Assembly: GCA_902806215.1 (NCBI GenBank)
Contig: CADCVT010000110.1
Span: forward strand, 1 to 5,565
DNA length: 5,565 nt
From: an uncultured Solirubrobacteraceae bacterium
Lineage (GTDB): Bacteria; Actinomycetota; Thermoleophilia; Solirubrobacterales; Solirubrobacteraceae
Direction: 5' to 3'
The notes under the pieces were generated by a model, which worked only from the letters and a program-made list of their open reading frames with translations, searched no databases and was not told the DNA's origin. Below are positions 1 to 5,565 of this stretch, piece by piece; within the stretch, counting starts at the first letter, position 1, and the number at the start of each line of letters is the position of its first letter. Both the position numbers and the translations under genes were made by a program.

Positions 1-171
1 GGCGACGACCCGGGGTTCTAGGACGAGCCGGGGACCGACCTGGCCGCGGTCGCCGCCGGCCGGATCGCGGTGACTCCGCTGCACTTCGACCTCACGGACA
101 AGGCGGGCATGGACGCGCTCGAGCTGCGCGACCTCTCGAGGCTGCTCCAGCCGGCCGCCGAAGAGGTGTAG
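1..171 (+). pseudogene. surE: SurE 5'-nucleotidase, 3' end, interrupted by in-frame TAG
   Basis: Frame 1 ends at TAG 169-171. The 49 codons after position 21 read as a SurE C-terminus: a GTDLAAVAAGRIAVTPLHFD segment that matches the family pattern GTD-x-x-A-V-x-x-G-x-(V/I)-(S/A)-V-T-P-L-x-x-D-L-T, then a short tail ending PAAEEV. SurE is a cytoplasmic metal-dependent nucleoside monophosphatase. In known structures the C-terminal portion contributes to oligomer contacts. The catalytic N-terminal part lies outside the window. In the same frame, codon 19-21 is TAG, within the stretch GDDPGF-stop-DEPGTD. Homologues read straight through this point, so a single change such as TAC to TAG is the simplest explanation. 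It is either a real nonsense mutation, which would remove about 49 residues, or a sequencing error. The tail still looks conserved, so any mutation would be recent. The final TAG touches the ligA start, implying an operon with ligA. Confidence 0.72.
163..166 (+). promoter_or_regulatory. Ribosome binding site of ligA
   Basis: GAGG lies five bases before the GTG at 172, inside the last codons of the surE frame. This spacing supports GTG 172 as the ligA start and suggests translational coupling with surE, because the surE stop TAG (169-171) is immediately followed by this GTG. Confidence 0.6.
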
Positions 172-2241
172 GTGAGCGCGACGTCCGCGAAGCGGCGCGT
201 CGAGGAGCTCCGCCGCCAGGTGGAGCACAACGCGCACCGCTACTACGTCCTCGACGACCCCGAGATCGGCGACGACGAGTACGACGCGCTCTTCCGCGAG
301 CTCCAGGCGATCGAGGAGCAGCACCCAGCGCTGCGCACGTCGGACTCCCCGACGCAGAGCGTCGGCGGCGAGCCCGTCAGCGCGCTCGAGAAGGTCCGCC
401 ACGACGTGCCGATGCTCTCGCTGGCCAACGTCCGCGACGCCGACGAGCTGCGGGCGTGGATCCAGCGGATGCGCTCGCACCTGGCGCGGGAAGGGATCGA
501 GGACCCGTCGTTCGCGTACGTGGCCGAACCCAAGATCGACGGGCTGGCGATCTCGCTGCGCTACGAGGACGGCGTGTTCGTCCGCGGCGCGACGCGCGGC
601 AACGGCGAGGTCGGCGAGGACGTCACGCACAACCTGCGCACGATCGCCTCGCTGCCGAGGCGGATCGACGACGCGCCGCCGCTGCTCGAGGTGCGCGGCG
701 AGGTCTACATGTCGCTGCCGGACTTCACCGCGCTCAACGAGCGGCGCGCGGAGGCGGGGCAGTCGACGTTCATGAACCCGCGCAACGCGGCCGCGGGCAC
801 GATCCGCCAGCTCGACCCCAAGCTCGCCGCGGAGCGCCCGCTGTCGCTGTGGGCGTACTCGATCGGGCAGATCGACGGCGTCCGGTTCTCCGCGCACTCC
901 GAGGCGCTCGCGTGGCTGCGCGAGCGGGGGTTCCCGGTCAACGACGACATCGTGCGGCTGGACGACGAGGAGGAGGTCGTCCGGCAGTGCCTCGCGTGGC
1001 AGGAACGACGCAGCGCGCTCGAGTTCGAGATCGACGGCGTCGTGGTCAAGGTCGACGACCTCGAGCTGCAGCGGCGGCTCGGCTCGGTCGGGCGCGACCC
1101 GCGCTGGGCGGTCGCGTGGAAGTTCCCGCCGACGACGAAGGTCACGATGCTCCACCGGATCCTCTGGAACGTCGGCAAGTACGGCCAGCTGCATCCGTTC
1201 GCCGGGCTCGAGCCGGTCCACGTCGGCGGCGTCACGGTGAAGCTCGCCACGCTGCACAACGAGGAGGACCTGCGGCGCAAGGACATCCGCGAGGGCGACG
1301 AGGTCATCGTCACGCGCGCCGGCGACGTGATCCCGCAGGTGATCTCGCCCGCGCCGCACGCGGCCGAGCGCGAAGACCGCTCCCCGCCGCCCGCGCCGCC
1401 GGCGCTGTGCCCGTCGTGCGAGACGCCGACGGTCAAGCGCGAGGGCGAGGTCTTCACCCGCTGCCCGAACCGCCAGTGCCCGTCGCGCCGTTGGCAGCTG
1501 CTCAAGCACTTCGCGTCGGAGGGCGCGATGGACATCGAGGGGCTGGGCGAGAAGCAGGTCGGCCAGCTCCAGCGCGCGGGGCTCGTGACGACCGCGGGCG
1601 ACTTCTACCGCCTGACCGCCGAGCAGCTCATGGGGGTCGAGCGGATGGGCAAGATCAGCGCCGAGCGCCTGGTCGAGCGGATCGCCAAGTCGAAGGACGT
1701 GCCGTTCGGCCGCGTGCTGTTCGGCATGGGGATCGAGGGCGTCGGTTACGTCACCGGGCGCAACCTCGCGCAGCGCTTTCGCGCGATCGACGCGCTCGCC
1801 GACGCGTCGGCCGACGAGATCGCCGAGACCCCCGGCGTCGGGCCGAAGGTCGCGCAGCTCATCCACGAGCAGTTCCGCGACGACGACATGCGCGCGCTCG
1901 CTGCCGATCTCAAGGCGCTCGGGCTTCGGATGGAGACCGAGGGCGCCGCTCCGGGCGAGGGGCCGCTCGCGGGCAAGACGTTCGTGCTCACCGGCACGCT
2001 GCCCGACCTGACGAGGGAGGAGGCGACCGAGCGGATCATGAACGCCGGCGGCCGCGTCACCTCGAGCGTCTCGAAGAAGACCGACTACGTCGTCGCGGGC
2101 GAGTCGCCGGGTGCGTCGAAGCTGCAGAAGGCCGAGCGGATGGAGGTCGGCGTCATCGACGAGGCGGCGCTGCTCGAGCTGCTCGGCCCGGGCGCCGGCG
2201 CGCCCGCCGAGGGCTCGTCGGCCCGGCCGCGGAGGCGATGA
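172..2241 (+). CDS. ligA: NAD+-dependent DNA ligase LigA
   Basis: This 689-residue protein seals 3'-OH/5'-phosphate nicks in duplex DNA using NAD+, in replication and repair. Its length is normal for the family. Domain Ia (about 1-70) carries the NMN-contact residues Y24/Y25, D34, Y37 and D38. The nucleotidyltransferase domain has the adenylated lysine K121 in KIDG, TRGNGEVGEDVT (141-152), E177 in EVRGEVY, K293 in FEIDGVVVK and K317 in AVAWKFP. The OB fold spans about 320-400, with LATLHNEEDL and AGDVIPQV. The zinc site is C413, C416, C431 and C436. Helix-hairpin-helix repeats run from about 445 to 590, including PGVGPKVAQL, and a BRCT domain from 597 to about 672 begins LAGKTFVLTGTLPDLTREEA. 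A proline-rich stretch (404-411) precedes the zinc finger and an Arg-rich tail ends the protein. The OB-fold motif reads VGKYG rather than the common VGRTG, and TRGNG replaces TRGDG. Both look like lineage variants rather than damage. The start GTG 172 is supported by GAGG upstream. Confidence 0.98.
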   Translation: MSATSAKRRVEELRRQVEHNAHRYYVLDDPEIGDDEYDALFRELQAIEEQHPALRTSDSPTQSVGGEPVSALEKVRHDVPMLSLANVRDADELRAWIQRMRSHLAREGIEDPSFAYVAEPKIDGLAISLRYEDGVFVRGATRGNGEVGEDVTHNLRTIASLPRRIDDAPPLLEVRGEVYMSLPDFTALNERRAEAGQSTFMNPRNAAAGTIRQLDPKLAAERPLSLWAYSIGQIDGVRFSAHSEALAWLRERGFPVNDDIVRLDDEEEVVRQCLAWQERRSALEFEIDGVVVKVDDLELQRRLGSVGRDPRWAVAWKFPPTTKVTMLHRILWNVGKYGQLHPFAGLEPVHVGGVTVKLATLHNEEDLRRKDIREGDEVIVTRAGDVIPQVISPAPHAAEREDRSPPPAPPALCPSCETPTVKREGEVFTRCPNRQCPSRRWQLLKHFASEGAMDIEGLGEKQVGQLQRAGLVTTAGDFYRLTAEQLMGVERMGKISAERLVERIAKSKDVPFGRVLFGMGIEGVGYVTGRNLAQRFRAIDALADASADEIAETPGVGPKVAQLIHEQFRDDDMRALAADLKALGLRMETEGAAPGEGPLAGKTFVLTGTLPDLTREEATERIMNAGGRVTSSVSKKTDYVVAGESPGASKLQKAERMEVGVIDEAALLELLGPGAGAPAEGSSARPRRR
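2231..2235 (+). promoter_or_regulatory. Ribosome binding site deciding the DUF4240 gene start
   Basis: GGAGG sits within the last ligA codons. It is five bases from ATG 2241 but only two from ATG 2238, so it favours 2241 of the two tandem ATG codons (ATGATG at 2238-2243). The ligA stop TGA (2239-2241) is nested in the same bases, as expected for termination-reinitiation coupling. Confidence 0.6.
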
Positions 2242-2882
2242 TGGACGAGGGACGCTTCTGGGCGCTCGTGGTCGACATCGAGCCGACGGTCGCCGACGAC
2301 CCGCTGGCGTTCGACGAGGCGCTGTCGGACGCGCTGGTCGAGCTGCCGCCCTCGGAGGTCGTCGCGTTCGCCAACGCATGGACGCGGATGGCCAATCGCG
2401 CGTTCACCTGGGACCTGTGGGCGGCCGCGTGGCTGCTGCGCGGCGACGCCTTCGACTGGGAGTTCACAGGCTTCCGCGACCGGCTCATCGCGCTCGGGCA
2501 GACGGTGTACGAGCGCGCGTTGGCCGATGCCGACTCGCTGGCAGACATCCCGATCGACTGGCACGACGGCGAGGAGGGCGGCGACGTGTGGCTCTCGCTG
2601 GCGGCCGCCGACGCGTACGAGCGCCTGACCGGCGGCGACATCGCCGACGCTGAGCCGGCCGAGGAGCCCGAACCGCTCGAGCCGGCGGGCGAGCCGTGGA
2701 GCCGGCTCGACGAGCCGGAGACGCGCGTGCCGCGGATCCTCGAGCGGACCGGTCCGCTCGAGCTGCCCGAGCTGCTCCCGTGCCCCACGTGCGGCCACCT
2801 GACGCTCGCCGCGCCCGACGACGACTGCGACGTCTGCGTCGACGCTCGCCCGCCGCGGCCGTGGGAGATCCCGCGGGGGTAG
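2241..2882 (+). CDS. DUF4240-type protein with C-terminal four-cysteine zinc-binding tail
   Basis: The 213-residue product has no known biochemical role. Residues 1-105 resemble the DUF4240 family: an N-terminal MDEGRFWALV (family pattern M-x-x-x-x-F-W-x-L-I), a LPPSEVVAFANAW segment (35-47), TWDLWAAAWLL (56-66), FRDRLIALGQ (78-87) and a DADSLADI segment (96-103). The usual G-C-S-D-D before the F-x-x-F-R motif is replaced by RGDAFDWEF (67-75). After an acidic, proline-rich linker (about 135-165), the C-terminus holds C181-P-T-C184-G-H-L-T-L and C196-D-V-C199, a probable zinc ribbon resembling the cysteine-rich CPCC family. No signal peptide or membrane segment is visible, so it is probably cytoplasmic. 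It overlaps or abuts ligA (ATGATG at 2238-2243) and is probably translated from the same mRNA. Its role next to ligA is unknown. The family assignment rests on motif recall; the zinc site is inferred from cysteine spacing. Confidence 0.8.
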   Translation: MDEGRFWALVVDIEPTVADDPLAFDEALSDALVELPPSEVVAFANAWTRMANRAFTWDLWAAAWLLRGDAFDWEFTGFRDRLIALGQTVYERALADADSLADIPIDWHDGEEGGDVWLSLAAADAYERLTGGDIADAEPAEEPEPLEPAGEPWSRLDEPETRVPRILERTGPLELPELLPCPTCGHLTLAAPDDDCDVCVDARPPRPWEIPRG

Positions 2883-2917
2883 CGTCCGGTTTCGGGCCGT
2901 GGGATCGTCTGAAGGGT
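2883..2917 (+). promoter_or_regulatory. 35-base gap; possible ECF-type -10 element before the sigma-fusion gene
   Basis: This is the longest non-coding stretch in the window. It contains CGTC (2906-2909), which resembles the -10 element recognised by many ECF sigma factors. CGTC lies eight bases before the GTG at 2918, so transcription could start at or near the initiation codon. GAAGG (2911-2915) is present but only two bases from that GTG, too close for a good ribosome binding site, which would fit a leaderless mRNA. No convincing GGAAC-like -35 element is seen, so the promoter reading is weak. Confidence 0.2.
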
Positions 2918-4018
2918 GTGACCGCCTTCGACCACCATCTCCACGAGCAGTCCGCGGCGCTGACCGGGCGGCTGACGCGCATGCTCGGCGACCCGCAGCT
3001 CGCCGAGGACGTCCGCCAGGAGGCGGTCGCTCGGGCGCTGCGCGCGGCGCTGCGCGACCTGCCGCCCGACCGACTGCAGGCGTGGCTGCACACGGTCGCC
3101 AAGCGCATCGCGCTCGACGAGCTGCGGCGCCGCCGCCGTCGCTCGGAGCTGCCGCTGCACGACGCCGCGACGATCGCGGCCGCGCCGGGCGACGACGACC
3201 GGCGCCGGGCCGCCGCCGCCGCGCTCGCCGCGATCACCCCGCACCAGCGGATGGTGCTGCTCCTGCGCTACGAGCAGGGGCTGAGCCTGCGCGAGGTGGG
3301 CGAGCTGCTCGACATCGCCGAGGACGCCGCGCGCAAGCGCGTCGCGCGGGCCAAGGCGGCGTTCCGCGACGCGCTCGACGACGCCGAGCGCGACGACGAC
3401 CGCCCGACCGTTCTCGTTCTGATGGGCGACGACGACGCCGACGCGTACAGCCGCTGGCTCTCGGCGGCGGGCGCGCGCGTGCGCGTCCTGGACCTCGACC
3501 GTCCCGGCCTCGACCTGGCGGGTGCCGACGCACTCGTGCTGTCGGGGTCGGCGACCGACGTGCACCCCCGCACGTACCGCGCGGCGCGCGACCCGCGCTC
3601 GGTGCGGCCCGACCTGCGCCGCGACCTGCGCGACCTCGCCGCCATGCGCGCCGCGCTGCGCGACGACGTGCCGATGATCGGCGTGTGCCGCGGCGCGCAG
3701 CTGCTCAGCGTCCTCTTCGGCGGCGACCTCGCGCAGCACGTCGACGGGCACGCCGGCGATCGTCCCCACGCGGTCGCGACCGAGGCGGGCTCGGCGATCC
3801 GCGGTGCGCTCGGCCCCCGGCCCGAGGTGGTGAGCGACCACCACCAGGCGGTCCGCCGGCTCGGGCGGGGGCTGCGGGTCACCGCGCTCGCGCCGGACGG
3901 GCTCCCCGAGGCGATCGAGGTCCCCGGGCGCCGGCTGGCGCTCGGGCTGCAGTGGCACCCGGAGCGGGGTGGCGGGCGCGAGCTCGCCGACGCCCTGGTC
4001 GCGGCCGCGGCCGCCTGA
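2918..4018 (+). CDS. ECF-like sigma factor fused to class I glutamine amidotransferase/peptidase C26 domain
   Basis: A single 366-residue frame joins two complete modules. Residues 1-75 are sigma-70 region 2: the region 2.2-like GDPQLAEDVRQEAVARAL (24-41), which normally contacts RNA polymerase, then LQAWLHTVAKRIALDELRR (53-71). Residues 98-153 are sigma region 4 with a helix-turn-helix: ITPHQRMVLLLRYEQGLSLR (106-125) followed by EVGELLDIAEDAARKRVARA. An acidic linker of about eight residues (154-161) leads into a PuuD-like hydrolase domain (162-366). It has first strand PTVLVLM, LSGSATDVHPRTY (208-220), the nucleophile elbow GVCRGAQ with C257, SDHHQAV (306-312), APDGLPEAIE (325-334), and LQWHPE with H347 and E349. 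The triad is intact and CRG is typical of gamma-glutamyl-GABA hydrolases. No in-frame start lies between the modules ahead of the first strand; ATG 3422 would cut into it. GTG 2918 is chosen because it gives the usual short lead before region 2. The likely role is transcription control by a ligand or enzymatic state; substrate and targets are unknown. Confidence 0.9.
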   Translation: MTAFDHHLHEQSAALTGRLTRMLGDPQLAEDVRQEAVARALRAALRDLPPDRLQAWLHTVAKRIALDELRRRRRRSELPLHDAATIAAAPGDDDRRRAAAAALAAITPHQRMVLLLRYEQGLSLREVGELLDIAEDAARKRVARAKAAFRDALDDAERDDDRPTVLVLMGDDDADAYSRWLSAAGARVRVLDLDRPGLDLAGADALVLSGSATDVHPRTYRAARDPRSVRPDLRRDLRDLAAMRAALRDDVPMIGVCRGAQLLSVLFGGDLAQHVDGHAGDRPHAVATEAGSAIRGALGPRPEVVSDHHQAVRRLGRGLRVTALAPDGLPEAIEVPGRRLALGLQWHPERGGGRELADALVAAAAA

Positions 4019-4023
4019 GCCCG

Positions 4024-4929
4024 ATGTCCGCCCAGTCCGCTGCCGCGCCGGCGCTCGCGCCGGTGACGGCCCCATGGCGCATCCAGTTCGTCCTGCTGGC
4101 GACGATCTGGGGCGCGAGCTTCCTCTGCATCAAGGTCCTCGGCGAGGACTGGGCGGCGGTCCACGTCGCGCTCGGGCGCGTCGGCCTGGGCGCGCTGTTC
4201 CTGCTCGGCCTGCTCGCGGTCCGGCGCACGCCGCTGCCGCGCGGTCGGGTGTGGCTGCACCTCGCGGTGGTCGCGCTGCTCATGAACGCCGTGCCGTTCA
4301 CGCTGTTCGCCTACGGCGAGACGAAGGTGTCCTCGATCCTCGCGGGATTGTGGAACGCGACGACGCCGCTGATGACGCTGCTGGTGATGCTGACGCTCAT
4401 CCGCGACGACCGGCCGGACCGCCGCAGCCTCGCCGGGCTGGCGGGAGGGTTCGCCGGGGTGACGATCCTGCTCGGGCCCTGGCAGGGGCTCGGCGGCGAC
4501 GAGCTGCTCGGGCACCTCGCGTGCCTCGCGGGCGCTGCGTGCTACGGGCTCGGCCTGCCGTACACGCGCCGTCACCTGTCCGGCCGGCCCGAGGGCGGCG
4601 TCGCGCTGGCCGCGGCCCAGCTCGTGTGCGGGACGGCGATGCTCGCGGTCGTGGCGCCGCTGGCGGGCGTGCCGACGACCGCGCTCGAGGCCGACGCCAT
4701 CGCCAGCCTCCTGGTGCTCGGCGTGCTCGGCAGCGGCGTCGCGTACGTCCTGACCCACGCGATCATCCGCGCCGCCGGCGCCTCGACGTTCTCGACGGTG
4801 ACCTACCTCATCCCGGTCGTCTCGACCGCGCTCGGCGTGATCGTCCTGTCCGAGCCGCTCGGGTGGAACGAGCCCGCCGGCGCGGCCGTCGTCCTGGCCT
4901 GCATGTGGTGGTCGCGCCCGCGCGGCTAG
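4024..4929 (+). CDS. EamA/DMT-family membrane transporter
   Basis: The 301-residue integral membrane protein is built as two EamA repeats (about 18-150 and 160-295), with roughly ten hydrophobic segments. The first includes QFVLLATIWGASFLCIKVL (21-39), the W-G-(A/S)-(S/N)-F signature of the drug/metabolite transporter superfamily. Others include LWNATTPLMTLLVMLTLI (109-126), GVTILLG (145-151), ASTFSTVTYLIPVVSTALGV (253-272) and the conserved LSEPLGWNEPAGA near the end. Family members export amino acids, metabolites or drugs across the inner membrane. The substrate cannot be read from sequence. The gene begins five bases after the sigma-hydrolase fusion, so co-transcription is very likely. No clear ribosome binding site precedes ATG 4024; GTG 4063, in frame 13 codons later, is an alternative start that keeps all membrane segments. 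Its stop overlaps that of the convergent gene on the other strand. Confidence 0.93.
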   Translation: MSAQSAAAPALAPVTAPWRIQFVLLATIWGASFLCIKVLGEDWAAVHVALGRVGLGALFLLGLLAVRRTPLPRGRVWLHLAVVALLMNAVPFTLFAYGETKVSSILAGLWNATTPLMTLLVMLTLIRDDRPDRRSLAGLAGGFAGVTILLGPWQGLGGDELLGHLACLAGAACYGLGLPYTRRHLSGRPEGGVALAAAQLVCGTAMLAVVAPLAGVPTTALEADAIASLLVLGVLGSGVAYVLTHAIIRAAGASTFSTVTYLIPVVSTALGVIVLSEPLGWNEPAGAAVVLACMWWSRPRG

Positions 4930-5480
4930 GCGGTGCGGTAGTGCAGGTGGACCGTGCCGTTGCCGAAGCGGCGTTGCTCGACGAGCTCGAGCGGGACGAC
5001 GACGTCGTCGGGCAGGGCTCGCGTGCCGCCGCCGACGACGATCGGCGCGAGGAAGAGGTGGATCTCGTCGACGAGCCCGGCACGAAGCGCCTGGCCGGCG
5101 AGGTCGGGGCCGCCGATCGAGAGATCCTGCTGTGCGTCGGCCTTCATCTGCCGGACCGCCTCGGGGTCGAACTCGCGCTCGATCCGCGTGCGGGCGCTGG
5201 CGGGCTCGTCGAGGGTGCGCGAGTAGACGACCTTGTCGGTCGCCCGCCACATCTGCGCGTAGTCGGCCATGACCGCGGGCTCGCCGTCGGTCTTCATCGT
5301 CTCCCATGCGACGAGCACGTCGTACATGCGGCGGCCGTAGAGCGCGGTCCCGATCGGCCGCTCGAGGTCGTTGACGGCGGCGTGGAGATCCTCGTCGGGC
5401 TCCGACCAGTCCCACTTGCCCTGCGCGTCGGCAACGTAGCCGTCGAGCGAGGCGATCGCCGCGTAGATCAGCTTCGCCAT
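4926..5480 (-). CDS. Dihydrofolate reductase-like/RibD C-terminal-domain protein
   Basis: The 184-residue protein belongs to the NADPH-binding reductase fold shared by dihydrofolate reductase and the RibD C-terminal domain. Visible motifs are KLIYAAIASLDGYVAD (3-18), typical of the S-x-D-G-(Y/F) start of this family; LYGRRMYDVL (47-56), the nucleotide-binding R-x-T/M-Y region; KVVYSRTL (83-90); and LSIGGPDLAGQALRAGLVDE (120-139), the glycine-rich cofactor loop. HLFLAPIVVGGGTRAL (141-156) follows. Small proteins of this kind are common in actinobacteria and their substrates are mostly unknown; the length is usual for the group. It is not assigned as true FolA because the folate-site pattern is not evident. 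The start ATG (complement of 5478-5480) follows AGGG with nine bases of spacing. It lies 11 bases downstream of another minus-strand gene, so the two probably form an operon. It ends convergently with the EamA gene. Confidence 0.92.
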   Translation of the reverse strand: MAKLIYAAIASLDGYVADAQGKWDWSEPDEDLHAAVNDLERPIGTALYGRRMYDVLVAWETMKTDGEPAVMADYAQMWRATDKVVYSRTLDEPASARTRIEREFDPEAVRQMKADAQQDLSIGGPDLAGQALRAGLVDEIHLFLAPIVVGGGTRALPDDVVVPLELVEQRRFGNGTVHLHYRTA

Positions 5481-5489
5481 CGCGTCGGA

Positions 5490-5493
5490 CCCT
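5490..5493 (-). promoter_or_regulatory. Ribosome binding site of the DHFR-like gene
   Basis: On the minus strand AGGG lies nine bases before the ATG at 5480 and overlaps the TAG stop (5492-5494) of the preceding minus-strand frame. This fits coupled translation of the two genes. Confidence 0.4.
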
Positions 5494-5565
5494 AGTCGGC
5501 CGTGGCGAGCCGGACCACCGCGAGCGAGCGCGCGGGCAGGCGGACCGCGGTGCGGCAGGCGCGGA
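5492..5565 (-). CDS. C-terminal end of a minus-strand gene, possibly a glycoside hydrolase
   Basis: Reading the minus strand from the window edge gives 23 residues ending VRLPARSLAVVRLATAD before TAG (5492-5494). The L-P-A-R-S-x-x-V-x-R-L ending resembles the last strand of the C-terminal beta-sandwich in family-13 alpha-amylase-like enzymes (debranching or branching enzymes, alpha-glucosidases). The segment is very short, so the frame is supported mainly by this motif and by the position of its stop 11 bases before the next gene. The product is a guess; the catalytic part is outside the window. Confidence 0.45.
   Translation of the reverse strand, partial: RACRTAVRLPARSLAVVRLATAD

Noticed and set aside
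2238..2240. ATG 2238 as the start of the DUF4240 gene
   Set aside because: It is possible (ATGA overlap with the ligA stop), but GGAGG would be only two bases away; ATG 2241 has better spacing and adds only one fewer residue.
2696..2917. Upstream extension of the sigma-fusion frame to ATG 2696
   Set aside because: The extra 74 residues are Arg/Ala/Pro-rich, lie in another frame over the DUF4240 gene, and show no sigma motif. GTG 2918 gives a normal sigma N-terminus.
4001..4014. GC-only palindrome GCGGCCGCGGCCGC as a terminator stem
   Set aside because: It encodes the alanine tail of the fusion protein, has no following T-run, and lies before a gene that is probably co-transcribed.
3422..4018. 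Separate hydrolase gene starting at ATG 3422
   Set aside because: This start would delete most of the first beta-strand (PTVLVL) of the C26 domain, and no stop separates it from the sigma part; no ribosome binding site stands out. A fused protein is the simpler reading.
3268..5415. Very long minus-strand open frame (715 codons), and similar ones at 2153-4075 (-), 456-2240 (+) and 3969-5495 (+)
   Set aside because: They overlap well-supported genes in other frames, are rich in Arg/Ala/Pro runs, and contain no recognisable motifs. They arise because stop codons are rare in GC-rich DNA.

Overview
The window is GC-rich DNA packed almost end to end with genes. Codon third positions are strongly G/C, so long false open frames appear on both strands. 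The LigA sequence has actinobacterial features, including a VGKYG…LHPFA variant of the OB-fold motif and a CPSC…CPNRQC zinc site. With the wording of the upstream SurE-like tail, this suggests a high-GC actinobacterium, most likely of the Thermoleophilia/Solirubrobacterales type. That placement is inferred from pattern memory, not from a search.

Left part (+ strand). Positions 1-171 carry the 3' end of surE (5'-nucleotidase/stationary-phase survival phosphatase), interrupted by an in-frame TAG at 19-21. The surE frame ends at a TAG directly abutting the GTG start of ligA (172-2241), a complete NAD+-dependent DNA ligase with all its domains. The ligA stop overlaps or touches the start of a DUF4240-type protein (about 2241-2882), which ends in a four-cysteine, probably zinc-binding tail. 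These three genes look translationally coupled.

Middle (+ strand). After 35 bases comes the most unusual gene of the window (2918-4018). It is a single open frame encoding an ECF-like sigma factor (region 2 and region 4) fused, through a very short acidic linker, to a complete class I glutamine amidotransferase-like/peptidase C26 domain of the PuuD (gamma-glutamyl-GABA hydrolase) type, with its Cys-His-Glu triad intact. Five bases downstream begins an EamA/DMT-family membrane transporter (4024-4929), probably in the same transcript.

Right part (- strand). A dihydrofolate reductase-like/RibD C-terminal-domain protein (4926-5480) converges on the transporter, and the two stop codons share the palindrome CTAG. 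Upstream of it on the same strand, separated by 11 bases, is the last stretch of another gene (5492 to the window edge). Its product is uncertain but its ending resembles the C-terminal beta-sandwich of a glycoside hydrolase.

No tRNA, rRNA, CRISPR array, insertion sequence, attachment site or convincing terminator was seen, and no gene-free stretch exceeds 35 bases. The candidate new system is the sigma factor-amidohydrolase fusion with its adjacent transporter. It looks like a one-component design in which a ligand-binding or hydrolytic domain is covalently joined to a transcription initiation factor.
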